Positions 8,764 through 17,610 of a DNA stretch of 64,000 bases are shown piece by piece. Origin of the DNA: Pelistega europaea (GTDB lineage Bacteria; Pseudomonadota; Gammaproteobacteria; Burkholderiales; Burkholderiaceae_B); the NCBI RefSeq assembly GCF_013133775.1, contig NZ_JABGBO010000006.1, forward strand, positions 106,739 through 170,738, in the 5' to 3' direction. The notes under the pieces are model-generated. The model saw only the letters and a program-made list of their open reading frames with translations, did not search any database and had not been told where the DNA came from. Within the stretch, counting starts at the first letter, position 1, and every line of letters starts with the position of its first letter. The position numbers were made by a program, and so were the translations under genes.

Positions 8764-10365
8764 ATGAAAACTTCTCAAAAATTTTTGTTAGGTACATTGA
8801 TGGCGGCATTGGCTGCTACAGCACAAGCCAAGGGTACTTTGGTTTACTGTTCTGAAGGATCTCCAGCTGGTTTTGATCCTGCACAATATACAGCCGGCAC
8901 AGATTTTGATGCGAGTGCGAATAATGTCTTCAATCAACTCGTAGAGTTTCCTCGTGGAGAGACTAAAGTAGTGCCTGCCTTAGCAGAAAGTTGGGATGTA
9001 TCGGATGACGGACTGACTTATACCTTTCATTTACGCAAAGGGGTGAAATGGCATACCACTAAGTATTTTAAGCCTTCTCGTGATTTTAACGCTGATGATG
9101 TTATTTTCACTTTTGATCGCTTATCTGGCAATAAGGAAAATGCTTTTAATAAGGCCTATCCTGTGGAGTTTCCTTATTTCTCTGACATGGGCTTAAAGAC
9201 AAATGTGAAATCTGTTGAAAAAGTGGATGACTATACTGTCAAAATCTCACTTAAGGTAAATGACGCTTCTTTTATTCAGACATTGGGTATGCCAGCTATC
9301 GGATCTATGTATTCTAAAGAATATGCCGATAAATTGTTAGCCGAAGGTAAGGCAGAAATGATTAATCAGCAACCTATTGGTACAGGTCCATTTGTGTTTG
9401 AGCGTTATCAAAAAGATGCCCAAATTCGCTATAAAGCCAATAAAGATTACTGGAACAAGGAAGATGCACCACAAGTAAATAATCTCATTTTTGCGATTAC
9501 CAAAGATGCATCTGTGCGTTTCCAAAAGCTCAAAGCAGGCGAATGTAATGTGATGTCATATCCTCTCCCAGCAGATGTGGAGAATATGAAGAAAGATCCT
9601 TCTATTCAAGTGTTAAGTCGACCTGGTTTTAATGTAGGTTTCATTTACTACAATACAGAAAAAGAACCTTTTAACAAGCCAGAAGTCCGTCAAGCATTAG
9701 ACTATGCAATGAATAAGCCTGCTATCATCAAGGCTGTGTATGGTGATCAAGGAGAACTAGCACCTAACCCTATGCCTATTACCCAATGGTCTTTCAATAA
9801 AAATATCAAAGCCCGTGAGCAAAATATTGAAAAAGCAAAAGAGTTGCTTGCCAAAGCAGGTTTGCCTAATGGCTTTGAGACAACCTTGTGGTCACTTCCT
9901 GTGCAACGTCCTTATAACCCTAATGGTCGCTTGATGGCAGAAATGTTGCAAGCTGACTGGGCGAAAATTGGTGTTAAAGTGAACATCACTACTTATGAAT
10001 GGGGTGAATACCTTAAACGAGCTAAGGCAGGTGAACACCAAATCGTGATGGTGGGTTGGACTGGTGACAATGGTGACCCTGATAACTGGTTGGGTACATT
10101 GTTTAGTTGTCAATCAGTAGGTGGATCTAACTATTCACGTTTCTGCTATAAACCCTTTGAGGATCTTATCGTTAAAGCAAAACAGATTAACGATGTAAAT
10201 GAGCGTACCAAACTCTATGAAGAAGCTCAGGTGATTTATCACGAGCAAATGCCAGGTACGCCTATGGGTACTTCTATTGTGAATGTGCCAATGACTAAGA
10301 ATGTATCTGGTTTCAAGATTGATCCTTTAGGAGCGTTCCGCTTCACAGGGGTCAGTGTCAAGTAA
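8764..10365 (+). CDS. dppA: Dipeptide ABC transporter periplasmic binding protein, copy 2
   Basis: 533 residues, with the same architecture as copy 1: signal peptide about 1-21 ending TAQA, then [20 protein letters not shown] take ATG 8764 as the start because AGAGGAA lies eight bases upstream; the codon at 8758 is too close to it. It is followed by a strong hairpin terminator and then dppBCDF, so this copy is the proximal binding protein of the operon. Partial termination would give excess binding protein over permease, as is usual for such systems. Sequence differences from copy 1 are spread over the ligand-binding domain, so the two may differ in ligand range. Confidence 0.94.
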   Translation: MKTSQKFLLGTLMAALAATAQAKGTLVYCSEGSPAGFDPAQYTAGTDFDASANNVFNQLVEFPRGETKVVPALAESWDVSDDGLTYTFHLRKGVKWHTTKYFKPSRDFNADDVIFTFDRLSGNKENAFNKAYPVEFPYFSDMGLKTNVKSVEKVDDYTVKISLKVNDASFIQTLGMPAIGSMYSKEYADKLLAEGKAEMINQQPIGTGPFVFERYQKDAQIRYKANKDYWNKEDAPQVNNLIFAITKDASVRFQKLKAGECNVMSYPLPADVENMKKDPSIQVLSRPGFNVGFIYYNTEKEPFNKPEVRQALDYAMNKPAIIKAVYGDQGELAPNPMPITQWSFNKNIKAREQNIEKAKELLAKAGLPNGFETTLWSLPVQRPYNPNGRLMAEMLQADWAKIGVKVNITTYEWGEYLKRAKAGEHQIVMVGWTGDNGDPDNWLGTLFSCQSVGGSNYSRFCYKPFEDLIVKAKQINDVNERTKLYEEAQVIYHEQMPGTPMGTSIVNVPMTKNVSGFKIDPLGAFRFTGVSVK

Positions 10366-10376
10366 GACACTCTCTC

Positions 10377-10408
10377 AAACCGAAGGGGGTATCCTCCTTC
10401 GGTTTCCT
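10377..10408 (+). terminator. Partial terminator between dppA2 and dppB
   Basis: AAACCGAAGGGGG (10377-10389) pairs with CCTCCTTCGGTTT (10393-10405) with one wobble and a three-base loop, followed by a weak T-rich tail. It probably reduces readthrough into dppB. Confidence 0.75.
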
Positions 10409-10470
10409 TTAATTGTTAGGGCTAATCATCTTCTGGTAGTTGATTTTTACCGTACAGACAGGCATTGACT

Positions 10471-11499
10471 ATGTTTTTATTTCTGCTCAAAAGAATTATT
10501 GTTCTAATCCCGACTTTTTTTGGAATTACCTTACTGACTTTTTTATTGATTCATGCTATTCCTGGGGATCCTGTGCAGATTATGCTTGGGGAGCGGTCAA
10601 ATGATCCGGCTATTTATGCCAGTATGATGAAAAGTCTAGGACTAGATCAGCCACTTTATATTCAGTATTGGGATTACCTAGTTAAGCTGTTTCATGGGGA
10701 TTTAGGCAAATCCTTTGTCACTAGCACAAGTGTATGGACAGAGTTTACAACCCTTTTCCCAGCAACTTTGGAGTTAGGTTTAACCTCGCTTATCTTTGCT
10801 TCCTGTTTGGGCATTTTGCTTGGGGTGTTAGCGGCAGTCAAACGTGGCTCTATTTTTGATCATGGTGTGATGAGTCTGTCATTAACTGGCTATTCTATGC
10901 CCATCTTTTGGTGGGGGCTCATGCTCATTATGCTATTTTCGAGTATGTTGGGATGGACTCCTGTTTCAGGGCGGATTAGTTTGCTATTTGATATTGAGCC
11001 ACATACCGGTTTTATGTTGATAGATACATGGCTAGCAGAGATGGAGGACCCAGAACTCAATCAGGGTGCATTCTGGGATGCAGTGCATCATCTTATCCTT
11101 CCTACCATTGTTCTTGGTACCATTCCTATGGCTGTGATTGCACGTATGACACGCTCTTCTATGTTAGAAGTGATGGGAGAAGACTATGTCCGAACAGCAA
11201 GAGCAAAGGGATTATCTCCAGCTAGAGTGATTTTTGTGCATACCTTACGTAATGCGATGATTACGGTTGTTACTGTGATTGGCTTGCAAGTAGGTAGTCT
11301 AGTGGGAGGTGCTGTGTTGACCGAAACGATTTTCTCGTGGCCGGGAATTGGAAAATGGTTGGTTGACTCTATTTTCCGCCGAGATTACCCGGTGGTGCAA
11401 AATGGTTTGCTTATTGTAGCCTTTCTTGTAATTGTGATTAATCTAGTCGTTGATGTGGTTTACGGTATTGTGAACCCACGCATTCGCTATTCTCGTTAA
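10471..11499 (+). CDS. dppB: Dipeptide ABC transporter permease DppB
   Basis: 342 residues, about six membrane helices, BPD_transp_1 domain. The N-terminal FLLKRIIVLIPTFFGITLLTF helix and IHAIPGDPV are typical of DppB/OppB. The EAA loop is MGEDYVRTARAKGLSPARV near the C-terminus, followed by the GAVLTETIFSWPGIGKW motif. It forms the membrane channel with DppC. A TTG six bases earlier is possible, but the ATG at 10471 is preferred. The ribosome site is weak. Confidence 0.94.
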   Translation: MFLFLLKRIIVLIPTFFGITLLTFLLIHAIPGDPVQIMLGERSNDPAIYASMMKSLGLDQPLYIQYWDYLVKLFHGDLGKSFVTSTSVWTEFTTLFPATLELGLTSLIFASCLGILLGVLAAVKRGSIFDHGVMSLSLTGYSMPIFWWGLMLIMLFSSMLGWTPVSGRISLLFDIEPHTGFMLIDTWLAEMEDPELNQGAFWDAVHHLILPTIVLGTIPMAVIARMTRSSMLEVMGEDYVRTARAKGLSPARVIFVHTLRNAMITVVTVIGLQVGSLVGGAVLTETIFSWPGIGKWLVDSIFRRDYPVVQNGLLIVAFLVIVINLVVDVVYGIVNPRIRYSR

Positions 11500-11505
11500 G
11501 GAATA

Positions 11506-12423
11506 ATGATGACAGCAGAGAATACAGTAGAACTTGAACAGCATCATGTCGTAAGTTATCCTTCACCCCTTAAAGAGTTTATTACGCATTTTATGCGCAA
11601 TAAGGGTGCTGTGATTGGCGTATTGTTTTTATTATTTATGGTGGCTGCGGCAGTTTTTGCCCCCTATATCTCTCCTCACAGTCCCGTAGAACAATTCCGA
11701 GATCATATGTTGCAGCCCCCTGCTTGGCAAGAAGGGGGGAGCATGGATTTTATTCTAGGAACCGATGAAGCAGGGCGTGATATTTTATCCAGAATTATCT
11801 ATGGTGGACGATTATCTCTATTCATTGGTATCTGTGCTGTGGTCCTAACCATGATTCCTGGGATTATCCTAGGGTTGTTTGCAGGGTTTTATCCAAAGTT
11901 TTTGGGTAAAGTGATTATGCGTTTTGCTGATTTAACATTAGCATTACCCTCTGTGCTGCTTGCTATTGCGATTATGGCTATCTTAGGTCCTGGTGTCACC
12001 AATGCCATGATTGCTATTGCTGTGGTTGGATTACCTAGTTATATCCGACTTGTTCGAGGTTCAGTCATGACAGAATTAAGCAAGGACTATGTCGTGGCTT
12101 CTCGAGTATCAGGTGCTGGCATTTGGCGTTTGATGTTTATTGCTGTATTACCCAACTGCATGGCTCCTATCATCGTTCAGGCAACACTTGGCTTCTCTTC
12201 TGCAATCTTAGATATTGCTGCTTTAGGGTTTTTAGGTTTGGGAGTTCAACCGCCTTCTCCAGAATGGGGTACGATGCTTGCTACTGCGAGGGATTATATT
12301 TCTCGTGCGTGGTGGGTAGTTACTTTCCCTGGTTTGACTATTCTACTCACGGTATTGGCCATCAACTTAATGGGAGATGGATTACGTGATGCGTTAGATC
12401 CTAAACTTAAACAGGCTGCATAG
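11506..12423 (+). CDS. dppC: Dipeptide ABC transporter permease DppC
   Basis: 305 residues with an OppC_N segment ([16 protein letters not shown]) and a BPD_transp_1 domain. [22 protein letters not shown] is the conserved family block, and [19 protein letters not shown] is the EAA loop that contacts the ATPases. It lies six bases after dppB. Tandem ATGs at 11506 and 11509 share one AAGGA ribosome site; 11509 has the better spacing. Confidence 0.94.
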   Translation: MMTAENTVELEQHHVVSYPSPLKEFITHFMRNKGAVIGVLFLLFMVAAAVFAPYISPHSPVEQFRDHMLQPPAWQEGGSMDFILGTDEAGRDILSRIIYGGRLSLFIGICAVVLTMIPGIILGLFAGFYPKFLGKVIMRFADLTLALPSVLLAIAIMAILGPGVTNAMIAIAVVGLPSYIRLVRGSVMTELSKDYVVASRVSGAGIWRLMFIAVLPNCMAPIIVQATLGFSSAILDIAALGFLGLGVQPPSPEWGTMLATARDYISRAWWVVTFPGLTILLTVLAINLMGDGLRDALDPKLKQAA

Positions 12424-12433
12424 AGAGGTTTTG

Positions 12434-13414
12434 ATGAGTTTATTAGATATTGAAAATTTATCCGTACGGTTTGGTACTGAGCAAAAGCCTTTTTATGCTG
12501 TGGATCGCATCAGTGTTAAGGTAGAAAAAGGGGAAATCCTTGGTATTGTAGGTGAATCAGGCTCTGGTAAGTCTGTTACTATGATGGCTCTGATGGGATT
12601 GTTAGCAGGGCAAGGGCATATTACTGCAGACAAAATGATGTTCGATGGACAGGATATGCTCCATATCTCCCCCAAAGAACGACGCAAAATCATTGGCAAG
12701 GATATTTCTATGATTTTCCAAGATCCTATGACTGCGTTGAACCCCAGTTTTACTGTTGGTTTTCAGATTGAAGAAGTATTAAAACTCCATCTAGGGCTAA
12801 AGGGGAAGGCCTTACGTCAACGTGCGATTGAGCTGATGAAAATTGTTGAAATCCCAGAGCCAGAGTCACGCCTGGACGCATATCCTCACCAGTTATCTGG
12901 TGGGATGAGCCAACGGGTTGCGATTGCCATGGCGATTGCCTGTGAGCCTAAGTTGCTCATTGCTGATGAGCCAACAACTGCACTGGACGTGACAATCCAA
13001 GCTCAGATTATGGATCTTTTAGTGACGCTGCAAAAAGAAAAAAATATGGCGTTAATCATGATTACCCACGATTTAGCTGTAGTAACTGAGATAGCCCACA
13101 AAGTATGTGTGATGTATGCAGGACAAGAAATTGAGTTGGGCAATATTCCAGAGATTTTTTATCACCCAGCACATCCTTATACAGAGGCCTTACTTTCTTC
13201 TATCCCAGAGTCAAGTCAAGGTGAGTCTCGATTGCATACTTTACCGGGCATTGTTCCTGGGCAATATGATAGACCAAAGGGCTGTTTGTTATCGCCACGC
13301 TGCCCCTATGTAAAAGAGAAGTGTCTTCAAGGAAGAATTCCTTTGGAGCATTACCAAGATCGCTCAGTGCGTTGTTTAGACCCTTTAATTGCGTTGGAGA
13401 AAGCACATGTTTAA
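12434..13414 (+). CDS. dppD: Dipeptide ABC transporter ATPase DppD
   Basis: 326 residues. Walker A is GESGSGKS near residue 40, signature LSGGMSQRV, Walker [14 protein letters not shown]-loop ITHDLAVV. The C-terminal oligopeptide-ABC extension carries the cysteine-rich [15 protein letters not shown] motif found in DppD/OppD. ATG 12434 has GAGAGG five bases upstream; the TTG just before it is unlikely. It overlaps dppF by eight bases, which implies coupled translation of the two ATPases. Confidence 0.94.
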   Translation: MSLLDIENLSVRFGTEQKPFYAVDRISVKVEKGEILGIVGESGSGKSVTMMALMGLLAGQGHITADKMMFDGQDMLHISPKERRKIIGKDISMIFQDPMTALNPSFTVGFQIEEVLKLHLGLKGKALRQRAIELMKIVEIPEPESRLDAYPHQLSGGMSQRVAIAMAIACEPKLLIADEPTTALDVTIQAQIMDLLVTLQKEKNMALIMITHDLAVVTEIAHKVCVMYAGQEIELGNIPEIFYHPAHPYTEALLSSIPESSQGESRLHTLPGIVPGQYDRPKGCLLSPRCPYVKEKCLQGRIPLEHYQDRSVRCLDPLIALEKAHV

Positions 13415-14378
13415 AGTATTGAGTGTGCGTGACTTAGCGCGTCACTATGAAGTTTCAAGAGGAATGTTTAAGTCTAAAGCAACCGTGAAAGCCTTGAATG
13501 GCATCACATTTGATTTAGATGCAGGAAAGACATTGGCTATTGTAGGAGAGTCTGGCTCCGGAAAATCTACATTAGCACGACAATTAACACTGATAGAGAA
13601 ACCCAGTGCAGGTCACTTGTTTATTGAAGGTATACAAGTACATCATGATGATGCTTTACAAATAAAATCATTCCGTAGTCAGATTCAGATGGTTTTTCAG
13701 AATCCCTACGGATCATTAAATCCTAGACGTAAAATAGGTGATCAATTATCAGAGCCGCTTATTATTAATACCAATTTAACTGCGGCTGAACGTAAAGAAA
13801 AAGTTGATGAAATGATGCATATCGTGGGTTTGCGTCCTGAACATTATTATCGCTATCCACATATGTTTTCAGGGGGACAACGTCAGCGTATTGCGATTGC
13901 ACGTGCCATGATTTTGAATCCTAAAATTGTAGTTGCTGATGAACCTACCTCAGCTCTAGATGTATCCATTCAAGCACAGGTCCTTAATCTTTTTATGGAC
14001 TTGCAAGAACAGTTGAAAACAGCGTATGTGTTTATCTCACATAACCTTGCGGTGGTAGAGCATGTAGCAGATGATGTGTTGGTGATGTATTTGGGCAAGG
14101 CGGTAGAGTTAAGTGAGAAAACAAAACTCTATGAAAAACCTTTGCATCCTTATACGCAGGCACTGTTATCAGCAACACCTTCTATTCATCCAGAAGAAAA
14201 ACGCTTTAAAAAGATTAAAATCAAGGGAGAGTTACCATCGCCTATCAATCCCCCCCCAGGTTGTTCTTTCCATAAACGTTGCCCGCATGCAGTAGAGCGT
14301 TGCCACTCTGAAGAGCCAAAATTGCGTGAAGTAGATGGGCGCCAAGTTGCCTGTCATTTGGCAGAGCAATTTGTTTAA
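13407..14378 (+). CDS. dppF: Dipeptide ABC transporter ATPase DppF
   Basis: 323 residues. Walker A GESGSGKS, signature FSGGQRQRI, Walker [13 protein letters not shown]-terminal [15 protein letters not shown] motif. It forms the second ATPase subunit. The start at 13407 lies inside the end of dppD and has GGAGA before it; upstream in-frame codons from 13389 lie inside dppD and have no ribosome site. It is the last gene of the operon, followed by a strong terminator. Confidence 0.94.
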   Translation: MFKVLSVRDLARHYEVSRGMFKSKATVKALNGITFDLDAGKTLAIVGESGSGKSTLARQLTLIEKPSAGHLFIEGIQVHHDDALQIKSFRSQIQMVFQNPYGSLNPRRKIGDQLSEPLIINTNLTAAERKEKVDEMMHIVGLRPEHYYRYPHMFSGGQRQRIAIARAMILNPKIVVADEPTSALDVSIQAQVLNLFMDLQEQLKTAYVFISHNLAVVEHVADDVLVMYLGKAVELSEKTKLYEKPLHPYTQALLSATPSIHPEEKRFKKIKIKGELPSPINPPPGCSFHKRCPHAVERCHSEEPKLREVDGRQVACHLAEQFV

Positions 14379-14417
14379 TTGACTGATGGTATAAACAAAG
14401 GTGCTTTTAATAAGGTG

Positions 14418-14451
14418 AAAACGGCTTTCGGTATTGAAAGCCGTTTTTTTT
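14418..14451 (+). terminator. Terminator of the dpp operon
   Basis: AAAACGGCTTTC (14418-14429) pairs with GAAAGCCGTTTT (14436-14447), and the T tract continues. Confidence 0.9.
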
Positions 14452-14559
14452 AGAGACTTTTTGAAGTAACCACAAGGGTAAAATCATGTTTCAATAATGG
14501 AAAATTATGCTATTTCCCTATCTTCGTGCGGTAGAATAGGGGATTAGCGAGGTATTTAT

Positions 14560-14784
14560 ATGTCAACACAAAAAGTAAAATTTTCACTAGATGGGCATGA
14601 GCATATTGCTTTATGTGATTTATTAAAACTAGTTGGTGTGGCTGATAGCGGTGGTCAGGCTAAAATAATTATCAATGAAGGGTATGTGCTGCGTAATGGG
14701 GTAGTAGAAACACGTAAGACAGCCAAGATTCGTGCTGATGAAGTGATTACTTTAGATGATATAGAAATTTATGTTTCAAAGTAG
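14560..14784 (+). CDS. S4-domain RNA-binding protein (YbcJ/RlbA type)
   Basis: 74 residues. The whole protein is one S4 RNA-binding fold: an N-terminal strand, LCDLLKLVGVADSGGQAKIIINEGYVLRNGVVETRKTAKI-type core (about 19-58), then a beta hairpin. Length and pattern fit the YbcJ family of small ribosome-associated proteins. The exact RNA target is not known. It is a single gene between the dpp terminator and the repeat-bearing oxidoreductase leader. Confidence 0.88.
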   Translation: MSTQKVKFSLDGHEHIALCDLLKLVGVADSGGQAKIIINEGYVLRNGVVETRKTAKIRADEVITLDDIEIYVSK

Positions 14785-14880
14785 GGTTTTAGGTGAAGTT
14801 ATCATAGATGTGTCAAGCCCTGCCCTTGTCGCTTAGAGGTGATGGTTAGCATGGACTTTTCCATTAACAGCAAGTCGCAA

Positions 14881-15075
14881 CCCTAGCCGTTAGGTTATAA
14901 GCAATACGAGATAGTTATGACAACTGCACAAACCAGTCCGAACTTCCCTAGCCGTTAGGTTATAAGTAATACGAGATAGTTATGACAACTGCACAAACCA
15001 GTCCGAACTTCCCTAGCCGTTAGGTTATAAGTAATACGAGATAGTTATGACAACTGCACAAACCGACCCAAAAAT
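14881..15075 (+). repeat. 65-bp tandem repeat, three copies, each with a start codon
   Basis: Copies begin at 14881, 14946 and 15011 with CCCTAGCCGTTAGGTTATAA. Copies 2 and 3 are near-identical until the third diverges after the first six codons of the oxidoreductase gene. Each copy has ATGACAACTGCACAAACC; in copies 1 and 2 (ATG at 14917 and 14982) this opens a 13-codon frame, MTTAQTSPNFPSR, that stops in the next repeat. Only the third (15047) continues into the gene. Confidence 0.92.
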
Positions 15076-16228
15076 CCAGGTGTCTGCCGTTACTGAAGAA
15101 TTAACTCCTCCTCGTTATCCTGAGAGTTGGGAGTGTTGCGGTAGTGATTGTGGTGAATCTTGTGTTTATACAATTTATGCTCGAGAGAAAGAAGAATACG
15201 ATAGGCAAGTAAAATTGATGCAGAGTTTTTTTATGGAGAAACAAAAAATGAGAGCGATTGAGATTAGTCAACCTGGAGGTCCAGAGGTTTTAAAAATTGT
15301 TGAGAGAGAAATACCAACTCCTAAAGCAGGCGAGGTATTAATCAAAGTCAAAGCGGCTGGTATCAATCGCCCTGATGTTTTCCAACGTCAAGGCTCCTAT
15401 CCACCTCCTGCTGGAGCATCAGATTTACCTGGTTTAGAAGTGGCTGGTGAGATAGTAGATGGAGATGTTAGTGGTACAGATTTGTCCATCGGTGATATGG
15501 TTTGTGCTTTAACACCAGGAGGCGGTTATGCCGAGTACTGTATTGCCCCAGCAGGTAATTGTTTACCTATCCCAGAAGGTCTGTCTGCAGTAGAAGCAGC
15601 GACATTGCCAGAGACCTATTTCACTGTATGGTCAAATGTCTTTGATCGTGGTCAGCTTAAGGGAGAGGAAACTTTGCTTGTGCATGGCGGAGCATCGGGA
15701 ATTGGTACCACGGCGATTTTGTTAGCACGTGCTTTTGGGCATCAGGTGTTTGCAACAGTAGGCTCAGATGATCGAGTTAAAGCAGTTGAGGCATTGGGAG
15801 CAACCAAAGGCATTAATTACAAGACCCAGGATTTTGTTCAAGAGGTTAAGACATTAACTGGTGGTAAAGGTGTAGATGTTATTCTAGATATGGTGTGTGG
15901 AGAATATATTAATCGCAACTTAGAGTCTCTCGCAGAAGATGGGCGTACGGTTATTATTGCCCAACTTGGTGGCAGTCGAGCTACGATTAATAGTGGCTTA
16001 CTGATGCGTAAGCGTTTAACCATTACAGGCTCTACTTTACGTCCACGCTCAGCAGAGTTTAAGACGGCGATTGCAAAGAATCTACAACAAAAAGTGTGGC
16101 CTTTATTTGCACAAGGTAAACTGAAACCTGTAGTCTATGCGACTTTCCCATTTGAGGAAGTGCAAAAAGCCCATGCTATGATGGATGCTGGTGAACAGAT
16201 TGGCAAAATTGTGTTGACATTGTCGTAG
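15047..16228 (+). CDS. Oxidored-like N-terminal domain fused to NAD(P)H:quinone oxidoreductase
   Basis: 393 residues. Residues 20-55 form a small cysteine-rich 'oxidoreductase-like' segment (PPRYPESWECCGSDCGESCV then YTIYAREKEEY), usually a separate short protein. From residue 68 (MRAIEISQPGG) a complete zinc-independent MDR quinone reductase follows: GINRPDVFQRQGSYPPP, the nucleotide-binding HGGASGIGTTAI, and a C-terminal GKIVLTL. The enzyme probably reduces quinones with NADPH in the cytoplasm. ATG 15248, at the second domain, has its own GGAGAA seven bases upstream, so a shorter 326-residue form may also be made. The 5' end lies in a triple 65-bp repeat. Confidence 0.85.
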   Translation: MTTAQTDPKIQVSAVTEELTPPRYPESWECCGSDCGESCVYTIYAREKEEYDRQVKLMQSFFMEKQKMRAIEISQPGGPEVLKIVEREIPTPKAGEVLIKVKAAGINRPDVFQRQGSYPPPAGASDLPGLEVAGEIVDGDVSGTDLSIGDMVCALTPGGGYAEYCIAPAGNCLPIPEGLSAVEAATLPETYFTVWSNVFDRGQLKGEETLLVHGGASGIGTTAILLARAFGHQVFATVGSDDRVKAVEALGATKGINYKTQDFVQEVKTLTGGKGVDVILDMVCGEYINRNLESLAEDGRTVIIAQLGGSRATINSGLLMRKRLTITGSTLRPRSAEFKTAIAKNLQQKVWPLFAQGKLKPVVYATFPFEEVQKAHAMMDAGEQIGKIVLTLS

Positions 16229-16244
16229 CCCGTTTAGTAGTTAA

Positions 16245-16270
16245 AAAGCCCTAGTAATAGGGCTTTGTTA
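16245..16270 (+). terminator. Terminator after the quinone oxidoreductase
   Basis: AAAGCCCTA (16245-16253) pairs with TAGGGCTTT (16258-16266) around a GTAA loop; the T tail is short. Confidence 0.6.
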
Positions 16271-16482
16271 TGTGAAGTAAATTCCTCTATTGTCCTAGCA
16301 TTTAGCCAAGGGTTTCTTGGCAATAGGATTTTTGTGTGACTCATTTATTGTTGCTTTAGCGTTTAACTCAGATTCACACAGTAATAACAAAATGTTCTTT
16401 TTTGGATATTCTCCAACAATCCTGCTGGATAGACTTGATGGGTAGGGGATGTATTTTTAAGATAGAAAATAATTTGGTTACT

Positions 16483-17334
16483 ATGCCAGAAATGAGAGTT
16501 TTGAATCAACAAATGTGGTCAATACGACCGGCAAAAGCAGAGGATGTTCCTCATATCGTAGCATTACAGTTACTTTGCTACGGTGAAAGTTTTCACGAAG
16601 ATGCACAAGCATTTTTAAATAAGATTACTCAAAAGGATAATTTGTGCTGGGTAGTGGAAAGTAATCAAGGTGGTGTTCCGTATGAAACAAGTGCCAAAAT
16701 GCCAAAAGTAAGCAAGTCACAAGTGCACAATATCCAATATCCAGATCAGTTGTATAGACAACAGAGGCAAACCAGTAAGCAAACAGAACAGCAGACCAAA
16801 GTGTTGATTAGTGAGCAAATGGGGCAGCAAACCAATATGCTAATTAGTGAGCAAATGGGGCAGCAAACCAATGTACTAATTAGTGAGCAAATGGGGCAGC
16901 AAACCAATGTGCTAATACATGTTAAAGATAATCAACAGCACTTATATCTTGATGATAATAAGTTTAAAGAAGATACACCGGGTTCTTTGCTTGCCTATAT
17001 GATGTGTGCCCGTGCGACAATGCAGTATTTTCCATGTCTTAATATGCTGGACTATCAACAGCCTATTGATGGTGATACACTTTATTTGCATGATATGGCG
17101 ATTGCTCCGCAGGCACGAGGGTTGGGATTAAAACATCAATTACTAACACGTGTTTTGCAACAAGCGCAACAACTTTCACTTAAACAGGCATTGTTGGTTG
17201 CTGTGCAAGGTGCTGCACCTGTGTGGAGAAAACAAGGATTTGAAGTGGTAGATGCCCAGAAGTTGGGGTTGGCAGATGTTTTGGCAAGTTATGGGGATGA
17301 TGCCGTGCTGATGTATAGAAAATTGGCTGTGTAA
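16483..17334 (+). CDS. GNAT-family acetyltransferase with a repeat insertion
   Basis: Conserved GNAT parts flank an insertion. The N-terminus has MWSIRPAKAEDVPHIVALQ, and the core acetyl-CoA loop is LHDMAIAPQARGLGLKHQLL with the expected R/Q-x-x-G-x-G/A pattern. Between them, Gln-rich residues include three perfect 12-residue repeats, ISEQMGQQTNVL-like, encoded by a 36-bp minisatellite, so the protein is longer than the usual 150-180 residues. The acceptor is unknown. The start is uncertain: codons at 16402 (TTG), 16438, 16483 and 16513 are in frame, none with a good ribosome site. The GNAT fold needs only the last of these. Confidence 0.7.
   Translation: MPEMRVLNQQMWSIRPAKAEDVPHIVALQLLCYGESFHEDAQAFLNKITQKDNLCWVVESNQGGVPYETSAKMPKVSKSQVHNIQYPDQLYRQQRQTSKQTEQQTKVLISEQMGQQTNMLISEQMGQQTNVLISEQMGQQTNVLIHVKDNQQHLYLDDNKFKEDTPGSLLAYMMCARATMQYFPCLNMLDYQQPIDGDTLYLHDMAIAPQARGLGLKHQLLTRVLQQAQQLSLKQALLVAVQGAAPVWRKQGFEVVDAQKLGLADVLASYGDDAVLMYRKLAV
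16801..16917 (+). repeat. 36-bp in-frame minisatellite
   Basis: ATTAGTGAGCAAATGGGGCA recurs at 16807, 16843 and 16879, an exact 36-bp period. Partial degenerate units lie on both sides. The period is a multiple of three, so copy-number change would keep the frame. Confidence 0.92.
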
Positions 17335-17414
17335 GGCTTTAAAGTGGATTTTTAAATCGAGGTTTTAAGGTAGAGGCTTTAAAGCAGATTTTTAAGTCGG
17401 GGTTTTAAGGTAAT
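17335..17414. repeat. 40-bp tandem duplication after the GNAT gene
   Basis: GGCTTTAAAG...TTTTAAGGTA starts at 17335 and again at 17375, with a few substitutions. It begins directly after the GNAT stop codon. Confidence 0.8.
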
Positions 17415-17420
17415 AGGTAC

Positions 17421-17461
17421 CAAAACAAAAGCTCTTAAAAACATCGTCTGCTTTTAAGAGC
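17421..17461 (-). terminator. Terminator after tRNA-Leu
   Basis: Read on the minus strand, GCTCTTAAAA (17461-17452) pairs with TTTTAAGAGC (17440-17431) and is followed by TTTTGTTTTG. It ends the tpiA-secG-tRNA transcript. Confidence 0.8.
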
Positions 17462-17485
17462 CTAAGTTTATAAGTTTCTAGGACT

Positions 17486-17570
17486 TGGTGCTCACGGCGA
17501 GACTCGAACTCGCACAGCTCTCGCCACTACCCCCTCAAGATAGCGTGTCTACCAATTCCACCACGTGAGC
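17486..17570 (-). tRNA. tRNA-Leu (GAG anticodon), CCA encoded
   Basis: The 85-nt minus-strand sequence folds as a class II tRNA. The acceptor stem is GCTCACG/CGTGAGC with discriminator A, and CCA is encoded. The D-arm has GTGGTGGAATTGGTAGACAC, the anticodon stem is CTATC/GGTAG with loop TTGAGGG (anticodon GAG), followed by a long variable arm and the TTCGAGTCTC T-loop. It lies 41 bp after secG, as in many Burkholderiales where tpiA-secG-tRNA-Leu precedes the nuo genes. Here a terminator follows and no nuo genes are present. Confidence 0.97.
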
Positions 17571-17610
17571 AAAGAAAGCTATTATAAGTACTTTTAAGGA
17601 AAAGTACAAG

